Origin: Pseudarthrobacter oxydans
GTDB lineage: Bacteria; Actinomycetota; Actinomycetes; Actinomycetales; Micrococcaceae
DNA length: 64,000 bases
Direction: 5' to 3'
NCBI RefSeq assembly: GCF_030812335.1
Contig: NZ_JAUSSN010000006.1
Span: forward strand, 62,001 to 126,000
The notes below the pieces were generated by a model. The model did not search any database. It was given only the letters and a program-made list of their open reading frames with translations, and was not told the DNA's origin. Within the stretch, counting starts at the first letter, position 1; every line of letters starts with the position of its first letter. The position numbers were made by a program, and so were the translations under genes. Positions 18,985 through 28,400 of the stretch are shown here, in pieces.

Positions 18985-19485
18985 ATGAGACGCGCCGTAT
19001 GCCCTGGCTCCTTTGACCCCATCCACAACGGCCACCTGGAAGTCATTGCCAGGGCCGCCGGCCTCTTCGACGAGGTCATAGTGGGCGTCTCCACGAACTA
19101 CGCCAAGAAATACCGCTTCACGCTCGAGGAACGCATCGACATGGCCCGGGAAACCCTGGCCTCCCTGCGCGGCATCGTGGTGGAGCCGGTGGGGGAGGGG
19201 CTCCTCGCCGAGTACTGCCGGCAGCGGGGCGTGGACGCCATCGTCAAGGGCCTCCGGTCCTCCTCCGACTTTGACTACGAACTGCCGATGGCGACGATGA
19301 ACCGCCAGCTCACCGGCGTCGAAACTGTCTTCCTGCCCGCCGAGGGCCACTACCTCCACCTGTCCTCCACCCTGATCAAGGAAGTGTTCACCCTGGGCGG
19401 CAATGTGTCCGAGTTCGTGCCCCGCTCGGTGCTGAAACGGCTGACCTCCGGCGAGCCGGTCCGGGATCAGCCGCGCAGAGGGTAG
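18985..19485 (+). CDS. coaD: pantetheine-phosphate adenylyltransferase
   Basis: 166 residues. Catalyses the fourth step of coenzyme A synthesis: ATP + 4'-phosphopantetheine to dephospho-CoA. The nucleotidyltransferase motif (T/H)xGH is seen in CPGSFDPIHNGHLEV. Other family blocks are VSTNYAKKYRFTLEER, AIVKGLRSSSDFDYELPMA and the closing YLHLSSTLIKEV. The 48-nt divergent spacing from the SDR gene and a -10 box six bases before ATG point to leaderless expression. A 9-bp hairpin follows at 19539-19560. Confidence 0.96.
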   Translation: MRRAVCPGSFDPIHNGHLEVIARAAGLFDEVIVGVSTNYAKKYRFTLEERIDMARETLASLRGIVVEPVGEGLLAEYCRQRGVDAIVKGLRSSSDFDYELPMATMNRQLTGVETVFLPAEGHYLHLSSTLIKEVFTLGGNVSEFVPRSVLKRLTSGEPVRDQPRRG

Positions 19486-19538
19486 GCTTGATCGGTACTC
19501 GGCGGCCTGCTGCCGGTTGCGAGGCCGAATCCAAAGCG

Positions 19539-19560
19539 GCCTGCGGTGTGAACCGCAGGC
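19539..19560. terminator. perfect 9-bp hairpin after coaD
   Basis: GCCTGCGGT and ACCGCAGGC flank a four-base GTGA loop. No U-tract follows, so termination would be of the tract-less type common in actinobacteria, if it terminates at all. Confidence 0.4.
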
Positions 19561-19570
19561 GTGCCCCCGG

Positions 19571-19600
19571 TTTGAGTCCGCCCGGAAGATCAGGCTAAGA
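19571..19600 (+). promoter_or_regulatory. candidate promoter for yceD-rpmF-rnc
   Basis: TTGAGT (19571-19576) and TAAGAT are separated by about 18 bases, in the gap just upstream of the yceD ribosome site. It would drive the yceD-rpmF-rnc-mutM run. Positions were read by eye. Confidence 0.4.
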
Positions 19601-19634
19601 TAGTACGTCGGTCATATGTTCAACAGGAGTTCTC

Positions 19635-20183
19635 ATTAAACGAGATGCTAGTTCGCCCCTGGCGTTCGACGTCAAGGACCTCGGACGCAGTCCGGGAAGC
19701 ATGCGGACGCTGACGGAACATGTACCCGCACCGGGTGATCTCGGTGTGGCACTCATTGGCGTGCAGGAAGGCTCGGATGTCGAGCTGGATCTGCGGCTCG
19801 AGGCCGTACACGAAGGAATTTTGGTATCAGGAATCGCAAACGTCGAAGTTACTGGCGAATGCGGCCGATGCCTGGATCCCCTTGCGTATGACCTGGAGGT
19901 CAATGTGCAAGAACTTTTCTTCTACGAGGACGCTGAGTTCTCGGATGAAGAAGACGAAGAAGAGCAACGTCGAGTCGAGCACGATCTGATCGATCTTGAG
20001 CCGGTGTTGCGGGACGCAGTTGTAACCATGCTGCCGTTCCAGCCGGTGTGCCGGGAAGACTGCCAGGGCCTTTGCTCCGAATGTGGAGTACGCCTGGAAG
20101 ACGAGCCGGGGCATCACCACGAGATCGTAGATCCTCGCTGGGCTGCCCTAGCTGACTTGGCTAAGCCTGACCGGCAAAACTGA
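19635..20183 (+). CDS. YceD/DUF177 23S rRNA accumulation protein, apparent ATT start
   Basis: 182 residues if read from ATT 19635. DUF177 proteins lie upstream of rpmF in most bacteria and are needed for 23S rRNA accumulation. The family's cysteines are present: GECGRCLDPL, CREDCQGLCSECG. Start problem: the conserved-looking N-terminus SSPLAFDVKDLGRSPGS is upstream of the first ATG (19701), and the frame back to the TAA near 19595 holds no ATG, GTG or TTG. ATT 19635 lies five bases after AGGAG, ideal spacing, and yields KRDASSPLAFDV. CTG within the segment is an alternative. rpmF follows after 36 nt. Confidence 0.85.
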   Translation: MKRDASSPLAFDVKDLGRSPGSMRTLTEHVPAPGDLGVALIGVQEGSDVELDLRLEAVHEGILVSGIANVEVTGECGRCLDPLAYDLEVNVQELFFYEDAEFSDEEDEEEQRRVEHDLIDLEPVLRDAVVTMLPFQPVCREDCQGLCSECGVRLEDEPGHHHEIVDPRWAALADLAKPDRQN

Positions 20184-20219
20184 TTTGTAAGTGTTTTTCT
20201 AGAGAGAAATGAGTTAGCC

Positions 20220-20423
20220 GTGGCTGTCCCGAAGCGGAAAATGTCTCGCTCGAATACCCGCGCCCGCCGCTCCCAGTGGAAGGCAACTGCCCCCCACCTG
20301 GTGAAGACTGTCGAGAACGGCCAGGTCACGTACAGCCTGCCGCACCAGGCAAAGGTCGTAACCGACTCGGCTGGCACCGCGCTGTTCCTTGAATACAAGG
20401 GCCGCAAGGTCGCAGACGTCTAA
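20220..20423 (+). CDS. rpmF: 50S ribosomal protein L32
   Basis: 67 residues from GTG 20220. The N-terminus [20 protein letters not shown] is the L32p signature; the usual zinc-binding cysteines are absent, so this is the C-minus (zinc-free) type. It sits between yceD and rnc in the standard yceD-rpmF order. The spacer to rnc is 21 nt. Confidence 0.96.
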   Translation: MAVPKRKMSRSNTRARRSQWKATAPHLVKTVENGQVTYSLPHQAKVVTDSAGTALFLEYKGRKVADV

Positions 20424-20444
20424 TCCGCCAACTGGCTGAAAAAG

Positions 20445-21206
20445 ATGTCTTCAACTGAAGAGCTTCTGAAGCGTCTCGGTGTCACTATTGACGCCGGGAC
20501 GCTTCGTCTTGCGCTCACACACCGCTCCTACGCCTACGAAAACGGCGGCATCCCCACCAACGAACGGCTCGAGTTCCTGGGCGACTCCATCCTGGGGTTC
20601 TCGGTAACCGACGCGCTGTACCGTGACAACCCCACGCTGCCCGAAGGGGACCTGGCCAAGCGCCGCTCCGCCGTCGTCAGCACCCGGGCCCTGGCGGGCA
20701 TCGGCCGCAGCATCGGCCTTGGCGATTACATCTACCTCGGGCAGGGCGAAAAGCTCACCGAGGGCAAAAACAAGGCCTCCATCCTTGCGGACACGGTGGA
20801 GGCGCTGATCGGCGCCACCTATGTCTCCAATGACATCGAGACGGCGCGCCAGCTGGTCATGCGCCTCATCGGGCCGCTGCTCAAGGACGCCGCCGCGCTC
20901 GGCGCCGGCACCGACTGGAAGACCAGCATCCAGGAGCTGGCGGCCAGCCGGCAGCTCGGGACGATCAACTACGCCGTGGAGGGCTCCGGGCCGGACCACG
21001 CCCGGACGTTCGAGGCCATTCTGCGGATCGGCGGCAACGACTACGGCACCGGCTCGGGCAACTCCAAAAAGGAAGCCGAGCAGGAAGCTGCCGCGGATGC
21101 GTGGCGCAGGCTGTCGGCGCCGTCGGCTGCCGCGCCGGAACCAGCGGCGCCTGTTGAAGCCGTGGAGCCCGAAGCGCAGCAGCTGCAGTCCCAGACCGGC
21201 ACCTAG
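20445..21206 (+). CDS. rnc: ribonuclease III
   Basis: 253 residues. A double-strand-specific endoribonuclease that processes rRNA precursors. The catalytic signature NERLEFLGDSILGF and the second acidic cluster DTVEALIGATYV are intact. After residue ~155 a dsRNA-binding domain ends with GSGNSKKEAEQEAAADAWRRL. A 30-residue Ala/Pro/Glu-rich tail follows. AAAAAG upstream is weak as a ribosome site. mutM begins 9 nt after the stop, so the two are probably co-transcribed. Confidence 0.96.
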   Translation: MSSTEELLKRLGVTIDAGTLRLALTHRSYAYENGGIPTNERLEFLGDSILGFSVTDALYRDNPTLPEGDLAKRRSAVVSTRALAGIGRSIGLGDYIYLGQGEKLTEGKNKASILADTVEALIGATYVSNDIETARQLVMRLIGPLLKDAAALGAGTDWKTSIQELAASRQLGTINYAVEGSGPDHARTFEAILRIGGNDYGTGSGNSKKEAEQEAAADAWRRLSAPSAAAPEPAAPVEAVEPEAQQLQSQTGT

Positions 21207-21215
21207 GCACGCACC

Positions 21216-22190
21216 GTGCCTGAACTGCCCGAGGTCGAAGTGGTCCGCCGCGGCCTGGTGAGCTGGGTTCGGGGCCGGACCATCACCGCTGTTGAAGTGG
21301 TGGATCCGCGCTCCGTCCGCCGGCATGCGCTCGGCCCGGAGGACTTCGCCGGAAACCTGGAGGGCGCACGCGTCCTGGACGTGGTCCGCCGGGGAAAGTT
21401 CCTCTGGCTTCCGCTGGCGGACACTCCCGCCGCTGAACCCGGTGCCCGCGCCGCCGGCGGAACCATTCAGCCCTCCGTGGCCCTGATGGCGCACCTGGGC
21501 ATGTCCGGGCAATTGCTGATGCAGGACTCCTCCGTTGCGGACGAGAAGCATTTGAAGGTGCGATTACTGCTCAGCCCCGCTGACGGCATGCCGGAACAGC
21601 TCCGGTTCGTGGACCAGCGCATTTTCGGCGGGCTCTTCCTCACTTCCCTGATCCCCACGGCCGACGGCGCGCCCGGCGGACTCGCCGAAACGCCGCTGCC
21701 GCTGATCGCCGAGGAAGCCGCCCACATCGCGCGCGACCCGCTGGACCCGTACTTTTCCTTTGACGAGTTCTACCGGCGTCTGCGGAGCCGCAAGACAGGG
21801 CTCAAACGCGCGCTGCTGGACCAGGGCCTCGTCTCGGGAATCGGCAACATCTACGCCGACGAGGCACTCTGGAAGGCCCGGCTGCACTTCGCCCGGCCCA
21901 CCGACACGCTCCGGCGGGCGGAGGCCGCGCGTGTCCTCGACGCCGCGCGCGAGGTCATGACCGAGGCCCTGGCGGCCGGCGGCACCAGCTTCGACTCGCT
22001 CTATGTCAACGTCAACGGGGCCTCCGGCTACTTCGACCGCTCGCTCAACGCCTACGGCCGCGAGGGCAGGGAATGCAAACGCTGCGCCGCCGCCGGCCTG
22101 GCCGGCGTGATGAGGCGGGACCAGTTCATGAACCGTTCCTCCTACTCGTGCCCGGTCTGCCAGCCCCGGCCGCGCAACGGTCGTTGGTAG
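21216..22190 (+). CDS. mutM: formamidopyrimidine-DNA glycosylase (Fpg/MutM)
   Basis: 324 residues from GTG 21216. A bifunctional glycosylase/AP lyase that excises 8-oxoguanine and formamidopyrimidines. The catalytic N-terminal proline is in [14 protein letters not shown], which needs Met removal. Next are the H2TH helix ([20 protein letters not shown]) and the C-terminal zinc finger with CKRCAAAG and CPVCQ. There are alanine- and glycine-rich inserts near residues 70-85 and 150-160 compared with the E. coli protein (269 aa). Confidence 0.95.
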   Translation: MPELPEVEVVRRGLVSWVRGRTITAVEVVDPRSVRRHALGPEDFAGNLEGARVLDVVRRGKFLWLPLADTPAAEPGARAAGGTIQPSVALMAHLGMSGQLLMQDSSVADEKHLKVRLLLSPADGMPEQLRFVDQRIFGGLFLTSLIPTADGAPGGLAETPLPLIAEEAAHIARDPLDPYFSFDEFYRRLRSRKTGLKRALLDQGLVSGIGNIYADEALWKARLHFARPTDTLRRAEAARVLDAAREVMTEALAAGGTSFDSLYVNVNGASGYFDRSLNAYGREGRECKRCAAAGLAGVMRRDQFMNRSSYSCPVCQPRPRNGRW

Positions 22191-22320
22191 CGGCACCCGA
22201 AAAACAGGTAGTCCTACTCCTTTCGAACCGCGCACCACGCTGAAAGACTGTGGCGATGGGTGCTAGGGGATTGGGAACCGTGGTGGCGGTGGATGCGTTT
22301 GCGCGTGCTGCGGGCAGCCG

Positions 22321-23013
22321 GTGAGGGCCAAGCGGCTGGTCATCGCCGGGGTCGGCGTGGCTGCGATCCTCGGGGGCACCGCCGTCGTGCTGGACCAGAT
22401 ATCGGCGGGCCCGCCCGCTGAGTCGCGGTCCGCGCCGGTGGCCGGCAGCAGTCCGACGGCCGCCGGATCCAGCACCGGTCCCGTCGCGGCCGACGGGGCG
22501 GCGCAGGCGGGTGCAGGCGGTGGCGCGGCCGCGCCGGACGGCGGAGCCGCCGACGGTTCCGCCCCGGCGCCCGGCGGGCGTGAAGTCCTGCCGCCCGTGA
22601 GCGCGTCGCCCTCCGGGCTGCCGGTGCCCTCGCCTCCGGTTCCCCTCGTCAGCCTGCCCCTGCCCGCAATGGCATCAGCCCAGGGAAAAATCGTGGACGG
22701 ATTCCCCGGGGACGCGATCTCGTTCCCGGACGGAGCGGTGGTTGTCTCAACGGGTGTCTCCCCGGCGGATGGATCCCTGCAGATTTCCGCGGACGCCATC
22801 GTCACTTCCAGCCAGGACTCGGTCGTGGGGCACTTCCAGCAGATCCTGGGGCCCCTGAAGTTCTGGTCCGAACGCGTACCGGCCGGGGAGGGGCAGCAGT
22901 CCATGCGGTTCAGCAGGGGCAATGACTCGGTGACTCTCACCACCGTTGCCACCGGGACGGGGAGCACGCGGTTCTTGCTCTTGGGGAATCTGCACGCGGC
23001 GACAGGCGGGTAA
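22321..23013 (+). CDS. secreted or membrane-anchored low-complexity protein, unknown function
   Basis: 230 residues from GTG 22321. A signal-anchor (LVIAGVGVAAILGGTAVVL) near the N-terminus is followed by ~100 residues of Ala/Gly/Pro/Ser-rich linker (AQAGAGGGAAAPDGGAADGS). The last ~110 residues look folded (KIVDGFPGDAIS, DGSLQISADAIVTSSQDSV, SERVPAGEGQQSMRFSRGNDSVTLTTVATG). No family is recognised. It is the first of three tightly packed genes with the MFS (23018) and beta-propeller-like gene (24307), so a shared envelope role is likely (inference). A 22-codon open frame (22256-22324) overlaps its start as GTGA. Confidence 0.65.
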   Translation: MRAKRLVIAGVGVAAILGGTAVVLDQISAGPPAESRSAPVAGSSPTAAGSSTGPVAADGAAQAGAGGGAAAPDGGAADGSAPAPGGREVLPPVSASPSGLPVPSPPVPLVSLPLPAMASAQGKIVDGFPGDAISFPDGAVVVSTGVSPADGSLQISADAIVTSSQDSVVGHFQQILGPLKFWSERVPAGEGQQSMRFSRGNDSVTLTTVATGTGSTRFLLLGNLHAATGG

Positions 23014-23017
23014 CGAC

Positions 23018-24310
23018 ATGTACCTCTCCATGTCGGACCGCAACGGCGGCAAGAAGGACCTGGCTCCGCCGGCCACAGGGCCGGCCGGACCGCTGCAGAC
23101 GCCCTTCCGTCTCTCCCCGGTCATTCTCTGGCTGGGCGTGGTCAGCATGCTCACCGACGTATCGTCCGAGTCCGTGTCCGCGATCCTGCCCCTGTACATC
23201 ACCGGGTTCCTTGGCCTGTCAGCCATTGCGTTTGGAATCCTTGATGGCATCAACCAGGGCGCCAGCGCCGTCGTCCGGATCGCCGCCGGTTATGCGTCCG
23301 ACCGGATCGGGAGCCCCAAACGGGTGGCCCTGGCAGGCTACGGCCTTTCCATGGTGGCCCGGATCGGCCTGCTGTTCGCCAGCGGATTCTGGGCCCTGAG
23401 CGCCGTCGTGGCGGGCGACCGTATCGGCAAGGGCATCCGGACGGCCCCGCGCGATGCTCTCATCACAGTGTCAGCCCAGCCGGAACATCTGGCGCGGCAT
23501 TTCGGCGTGCACCGGATGCTGGACAACATCGGGGCGGCGGGCGGTCCCCTGCTGGCGTTCTTCATCCTCATGCTGATGCCCAACGGATACGGCACCGTCT
23601 TCGTCGTCTCACTGGCCTTCGCCATCATCGGTGTCGCAGTGCTCGCGCTTCTGGTCCCGAACCTGAAAACCCGGCAGCCGGGCAGCGCGGCGCCGGACAG
23701 CAAGACCGGGCCCGGGCGGGGATTCCGCTGGCGCCTCCTGCGTGAGCCCGGCCTTGGCCGTCTCCTGGTCGCCGCCGGCCTCCTGGGCCTGCTCACGGTG
23801 GGGGACGGCTTCATTTACCTCGTGCTGCAGGACCGGGACTCCTTTGCTGTGCAGTGGTTCCCGCTGCTGTACGTGGGCACGAACGTGGTGTTCCTGATCC
23901 TCGCCGTTCCGCTGGGCCGTCTCGCGGACCGCTGGGGCAAGGCGCGGGTCTTTATTGCCGGGCACGTCGCCCTTCTTGCCTGTTACCTGCTGGCTGCGGC
24001 CCCGGTCGGGGGACTTGGACCCACCGTGGCGTGCCTGGTTCTGCTCGGAGCGTTCTATGCCGCGACCGACGGGGTGCTGGCGGCGCTGGCGAGCCAGCTG
24101 ACGCCGCCGGACAAACTCGCCACGGGCCTCGGCGCCGCCCAGACGGTGGTGGCGCTGAGCCGGATGACCGCCTCCGTCGGGTTTGGTGTCCTGTGGTTCG
24201 CGCTGGGTCCCTCCGTGGCGATGGTGGTGGTTGGTAGCTTCCTGGCCGTGGGCGTTGTGGCGTCCTGGTTCATTCTTCGCGGCGGCCTGCGGCAGAGGCC
24301 GGCAGCTTGA
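23018..24310 (+). CDS. major facilitator superfamily transporter
   Basis: 430 residues from ATG 23018, with AGGCGGG 9 nt upstream. About 12 hydrophobic segments, with the MFS loop 2-3 signature seen as GYASDRIGSPKRVALAGYG and again after the central loop as LGRLADRWGKARVFIAG. The region AVVAGDRIGKGIRTAPRDALI and MLDNIGAAGGPLLAFFI are strong family blocks. The substrate is unknown. Flanked by a secreted protein (5 nt upstream) and a propeller-like protein (4-nt overlap). This suggests an efflux function tied to the neighbours (inference). Confidence 0.85.
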   Translation: MYLSMSDRNGGKKDLAPPATGPAGPLQTPFRLSPVILWLGVVSMLTDVSSESVSAILPLYITGFLGLSAIAFGILDGINQGASAVVRIAAGYASDRIGSPKRVALAGYGLSMVARIGLLFASGFWALSAVVAGDRIGKGIRTAPRDALITVSAQPEHLARHFGVHRMLDNIGAAGGPLLAFFILMLMPNGYGTVFVVSLAFAIIGVAVLALLVPNLKTRQPGSAAPDSKTGPGRGFRWRLLREPGLGRLLVAAGLLGLLTVGDGFIYLVLQDRDSFAVQWFPLLYVGTNVVFLILAVPLGRLADRWGKARVFIAGHVALLACYLLAAAPVGGLGPTVACLVLLGAFYAATDGVLAALASQLTPPDKLATGLGAAQTVVALSRMTASVGFGVLWFALGPSVAMVVVGSFLAVGVVASWFILRGGLRQRPAA

Positions 24311-25335
24311 CCGCCGTCGGGAGCAAACTGCGGTGGGGGATTCTGCTGGTGGTCACTGCGCTGGTGGTTGTCGCCGCCGGAGCCTACGCCGCCGTTGCCT
24401 TCCAGCGCTTCCAGGACAGCCGGACGGCGGTATCGACCGCGCGGGTGGCGTCCGGCGCCGCCGTGCTGGCGAGGGGCTCTGTCCTGTTCCGCAATACGGC
24501 GCCCGGACAGGGGTACGGGATGATTGGCACCGTTCCGCTCTCGGACCCTGCCGGGGAGCGGTCTTTGGCAGGAGTGGCCTGCGACCGGGTGTACGGCACC
24601 CTGCAGAACATCGTCTGCCTGAAGACCAGCCGGGGGCTGGTGACCAGCTTCGAAGCTGTCCTGCTGAACCCGGACTGGCAGCCGGCCAGGAACTGGGCCG
24701 TACCTGGCATTCCCAGCCGCACCCGGCTGAATGCCGACGGGACCCTGGTGGCCACCACGGTGTTTGTCACGGGACATTCGTACGGCAGCGGGGGCTTCTC
24801 CACGGAGACGTCCATCACGACCGCGCAGGGAAGCGGCGGGACCGGGAACCTGGAGGACTTCGCCCTCCTCGTCAACGGCACGCGCGTCACCGCCGCAGAC
24901 CGCAATATCTGGGGTGTGACCTTCGCCCCGGGCCAAAGCGACACGTTCTACGCGACGGCGGCATCATCGGGCCGCATCTGGCTGGTGCAGGGGAGTATTT
25001 CGGCCCGAACCCTCACGGCAATCCACGACGGCGTGGAGTGCCCGTCGCTTTCGCCCGACGGCACCCGGATCGCGTACAAAAAGAACACCGGCAGCCCGCT
25101 GGCCGCGCACTGGCGTGTCGCGTTCCTGGACCTGGCCACCGGGAAGGAAACCGTGTTGTCCGAGCCGCGGAGCGTCGACGACCAGATTGAGTGGCGTGAC
25201 GACCAGACACTGCTCTACGGACTCGCCCGCGACGGCGCCGCCGGAGACAGCGATATCTGGCAGATCAGCGCCGATCCCGCGTCCCGTTCCTCCCTCTATA
25301 TCGAACACGCCTGGTCCCCGTCGGTGCTGCGCTGA
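24307..25335 (+). CDS. membrane-anchored TolB/WD40-like beta-propeller protein
   Basis: 342 residues from TTG 24307, overlapping the MFS stop as TTGA. An N-terminal anchor (LRWGILLVVTALVVVAAGAYAAVAF) is followed by an extracytoplasmic part with propeller-like repeats: RLNADGTLVATTVFV, NIWGVTFAPGQSDTFYA, SLSPDGTRIAYKKN and DQIEWRDDQTLLYGLA. The motif SPDGTRIAY is typical of PD40/TolB repeats. No catalytic residues are recognised. Third gene of the 22.3-25.3 kb set; function unknown. Confidence 0.7.
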   Translation: MTAVGSKLRWGILLVVTALVVVAAGAYAAVAFQRFQDSRTAVSTARVASGAAVLARGSVLFRNTAPGQGYGMIGTVPLSDPAGERSLAGVACDRVYGTLQNIVCLKTSRGLVTSFEAVLLNPDWQPARNWAVPGIPSRTRLNADGTLVATTVFVTGHSYGSGGFSTETSITTAQGSGGTGNLEDFALLVNGTRVTAADRNIWGVTFAPGQSDTFYATAASSGRIWLVQGSISARTLTAIHDGVECPSLSPDGTRIAYKKNTGSPLAAHWRVAFLDLATGKETVLSEPRSVDDQIEWRDDQTLLYGLARDGAAGDSDIWQISADPASRSSLYIEHAWSPSVLR

Positions 25336-25376
25336 CCGGAGTCTCCGCCGTGGATCCTGAGCCCTGAATACCCGTC

Positions 25377-25430
25377 GATTGCTCCATAACTGCCGTTTTC
25401 AAGCCTCAAAAGGGCCGTTGTGGAGCAACG
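25377..25430. terminator. long imperfect inverted repeat between convergent genes
   Basis: Arms 25381-25399 and 25408-25426 are 19 bp each with three mismatches, and an eight-base loop. The inner ends are TTTT and AAAA, so transcripts in both directions have U-rich edges; it could end the plus-strand trio and the minus-strand DUF4082 gene. The arm sequence (GCTCCA with AACGG) also reads like an interspersed palindromic repeat. No second copy is seen in this window. Confidence 0.55.
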
Positions 25431-25438
25431 GATGACGC

Positions 25439-28400
25439 TTAGGGCGAAGCGGGGGCAAAGACGACATCGACGAAGTAGTTGGTGGAGTTCCAGGAGTTCG
25501 TCGGTACGGACCCGCCGGAGCCGTACTGGTACAGGCCGTTGCGCGGTCCCGGCGCGGTTATGACACCGTTGATCCAGGACTCGGCAAAGAACGCCGCGGT
25601 GTAGGGATAATTGCCGTTCGGAGCCAGGTACGACACGACGTAGCTCTGCCCCGGCTCAAGCGCGACGGGAGCAGACAGCGAGGCCGTCTGCCAGCCGGTG
25701 GCCGTCTCGTTCGTGAAGGTCACCTGGGCAAGTCTCTCGCCGGCGGCAGTCCACAGCGAGCCGACATGCGTTCCCGTGTTGCCGGCGCCCTTGTAGAACC
25801 TGATGCCCGTGGCACTGCCGGCCACCGACACCGAGAAGGCGGTGCCGAGCTCAATGGAGGAGTTGTCTCCGGTCGCGGCCGGGACGGCCGGGAGCAGGGA
25901 ACCGAACAGTGTCTGGTCGGCGCCGGTCTGGCCCGCCGTTGTGAACTCCCAGCTGAACGGCGCCAGCACTGCGCCTTGGGCAGAGACCAGATTGCTGACG
26001 CTGGCGGTGATCACGGTCGCCGCCGGCAGCGGCGCTGCCGGCGAGAAAGTGATCGTCCTGGCATCCGCTGACAAGGCGGAGGAACCGGCGACGGCGGCAC
26101 CGCCGGCTGACAGGGCGAAGCTGAAGCCGGTCTGGAGAGGCGTTGACAACGTCACCGTCGGTTTCGAGTTCAGCGGGAAGCCCTCCGAATCTGCTGCCGG
26201 CACCTGCGCCGTCACGCTGAGCGGTGGCACGGTCACGACAAAGTCCACGTCCACGAGATAGCTTGCGCTGGACGACGATCCCGGGAAGTCGCCGCTGTAC
26301 GTATAGGCCCCGGCGCCAGATGCCGTCCGGAGCGGTCCGTTGGTGAGCCCGGTACTAAGACCGCCCGCTGTCGCCGAGTACACCCCGGTGGGCGTGCGGT
26401 AGGCAGCCACGTATTCGGTGTTGGGGGCGATGTCCACGGGCTGGCTGAAGGTGGCTGTCTGCCACCCGGAGGAGGATTCGCCCGTAAAGGTGGCTGCCGC
26501 GAGCTGCTGGCCGGCGGCGGTGTAAAGGCCACCGGTGTGGGTCCCGGTATTTCCCGCGGACTTGTAGAAGCGGATGCCCGTGACCTGGCCGGAAGTATCG
26601 CTGGCGAAGCGGACGCCCAGGGTCAATGGCACTCCGTCATTGAATTCCGCGCCCGGAGTCACGGTGTCCTGGTACAGCGAGCACGGGCAGACGCCTTCGG
26701 TCCGCGGAGGCGGAACGGTCGTGAAGGTCCAGGTGCCGCCGCTGAGCGCCTGCCCCGTGGCCGACGTGGCGGTCACGGTGGCCGTGTAGCTGGTAGCGGG
26801 ACTCAGGGGGGCAGCCGGCGTGAACGTGACCCGGCCCGTCGTCCCGTCGAAGCCGGACGTGCCGGGGACATCACTGGAGTCGGGACCGGTCAGGGTCATC
26901 ACTGCACCGGACTCCGCCGGAGGCTTGGATAGAGCTGCCGAAACCGTGGCATCCAGGGCGACGCTGGACGAGCCGGGCAGCGGCGTCTGTGCCCCGGCCA
27001 TGAATGGCGGATCGGGATACTGGACCACAACGTCCACCAGGTAGCTGGCGTTGGAACGGTTGCCCGGGAAATCATTCGTGTAGGAGTAGGCCCCGGCGTC
27101 GGCCGGGGTTCGCAGGTTCCCGACGCTGAGTCCGGGCCCGAAGCCGTTCACGGTCGCGGAGTAGGATCCGGTGGTGCTCTTGTAGGCCATGATGTATTCG
27201 GTGCCCGCCGTCATGGCAACCGGCTGGTTGAAGTGGGCCGTCTGCCAGCCGGACGTGCTCTCGTTTGCGAAGGTGACAGTGGCGAGTTGCTGCCCGGAGG
27301 CAGTGAAGAGGGTGCCGGTGTGTGTGCCGGTGTTCCCCGCCGACTTGTAGAAGCGGACGCCGGTGACAGTCCCGGCAGCAGTGCTGGAGAAGCGGACTCC
27401 AATCGTCAGCGGCACACCGTCCCGGATCTCCTGGATACCCGGGACAACAGCATCATCAAAGAAGCTGCAGGGGCAGCTCCCCGGTACCGGCGGAGACACC
27501 ACCGTGGTGAAGGACCAGGTCGCGCCGCTGGTCAAGGAACCGCCGCTCGCATCCGCGGCGCTGAGCGTCGCAGTGTAGGTGGTGCCAAGGTCCAGGCCGG
27601 CGGACGGCGTGAAGGTGGCCTTCCGCGTCGCGGGGTCGTATCCGGTGGTGCCCGCGACCGCCGATCCGTCTGCCGTGAGCGTCAATTGCACGCTGGAAGC
27701 CGTGACGGCCTTGGAGAACACCGCCCCCACCGTTGTGGCCTGCGGGACGCTCGATGAGCCGTCCAGCGGCCAGTGCCCGGCCGCCGTCAGCTCGGAGGTG
27801 TCAACGGTGTCGAACAGGGCGTCGACAAAGTAGTTGCCGTTGCTGAAACTGGTCGACGGAAACGACCCCGGAGCGGCGTAGACTCCGGCCGGGGGGCTCC
27901 CGAATCCGCCGGCTACGGTCAAAGGCGGGTCAGTCAGCCCAAAGCTGACCCACTGGTATTCCTTGCTGGCATAGTGGCCGTTCGGTGCCGTGTACGAGAT
28001 GACGTATTTCTGTCCGGCGGCCACCGGAACCGGCTGGCCGAAGCGGACTTGCTGCCAGCCGGATGCCGTTTCCGCTGTGAACGTGGCCGTTGCGAGCCGC
28101 TCGCCGGCGGAACTCCACAGCGAACCGCTATGGGTCCCGGTATTGGCGGTGCTCTTGTAGAAGCGTGCCCCGGTGATGAAACCGTCCACGCTGGGCGTGA
28201 TGTTCATTCCCAGCTCGTAAGCCCCGCCGTCCTGGGAATCCGGCACAGCGGGTTTCTGCTGCCCGAAGACGGAGTAGGGCCCGGTGAGCTGGAGCTGACG
28301 GGTGAAGGGTGCCCCGATGTTGGCGCTGTCGTCGACGGCGCGCACCTGGATGCTGGCCGTGGCGAGGCCCTTCTGGATGTAGGTGTAGGACCAGTTTTGC

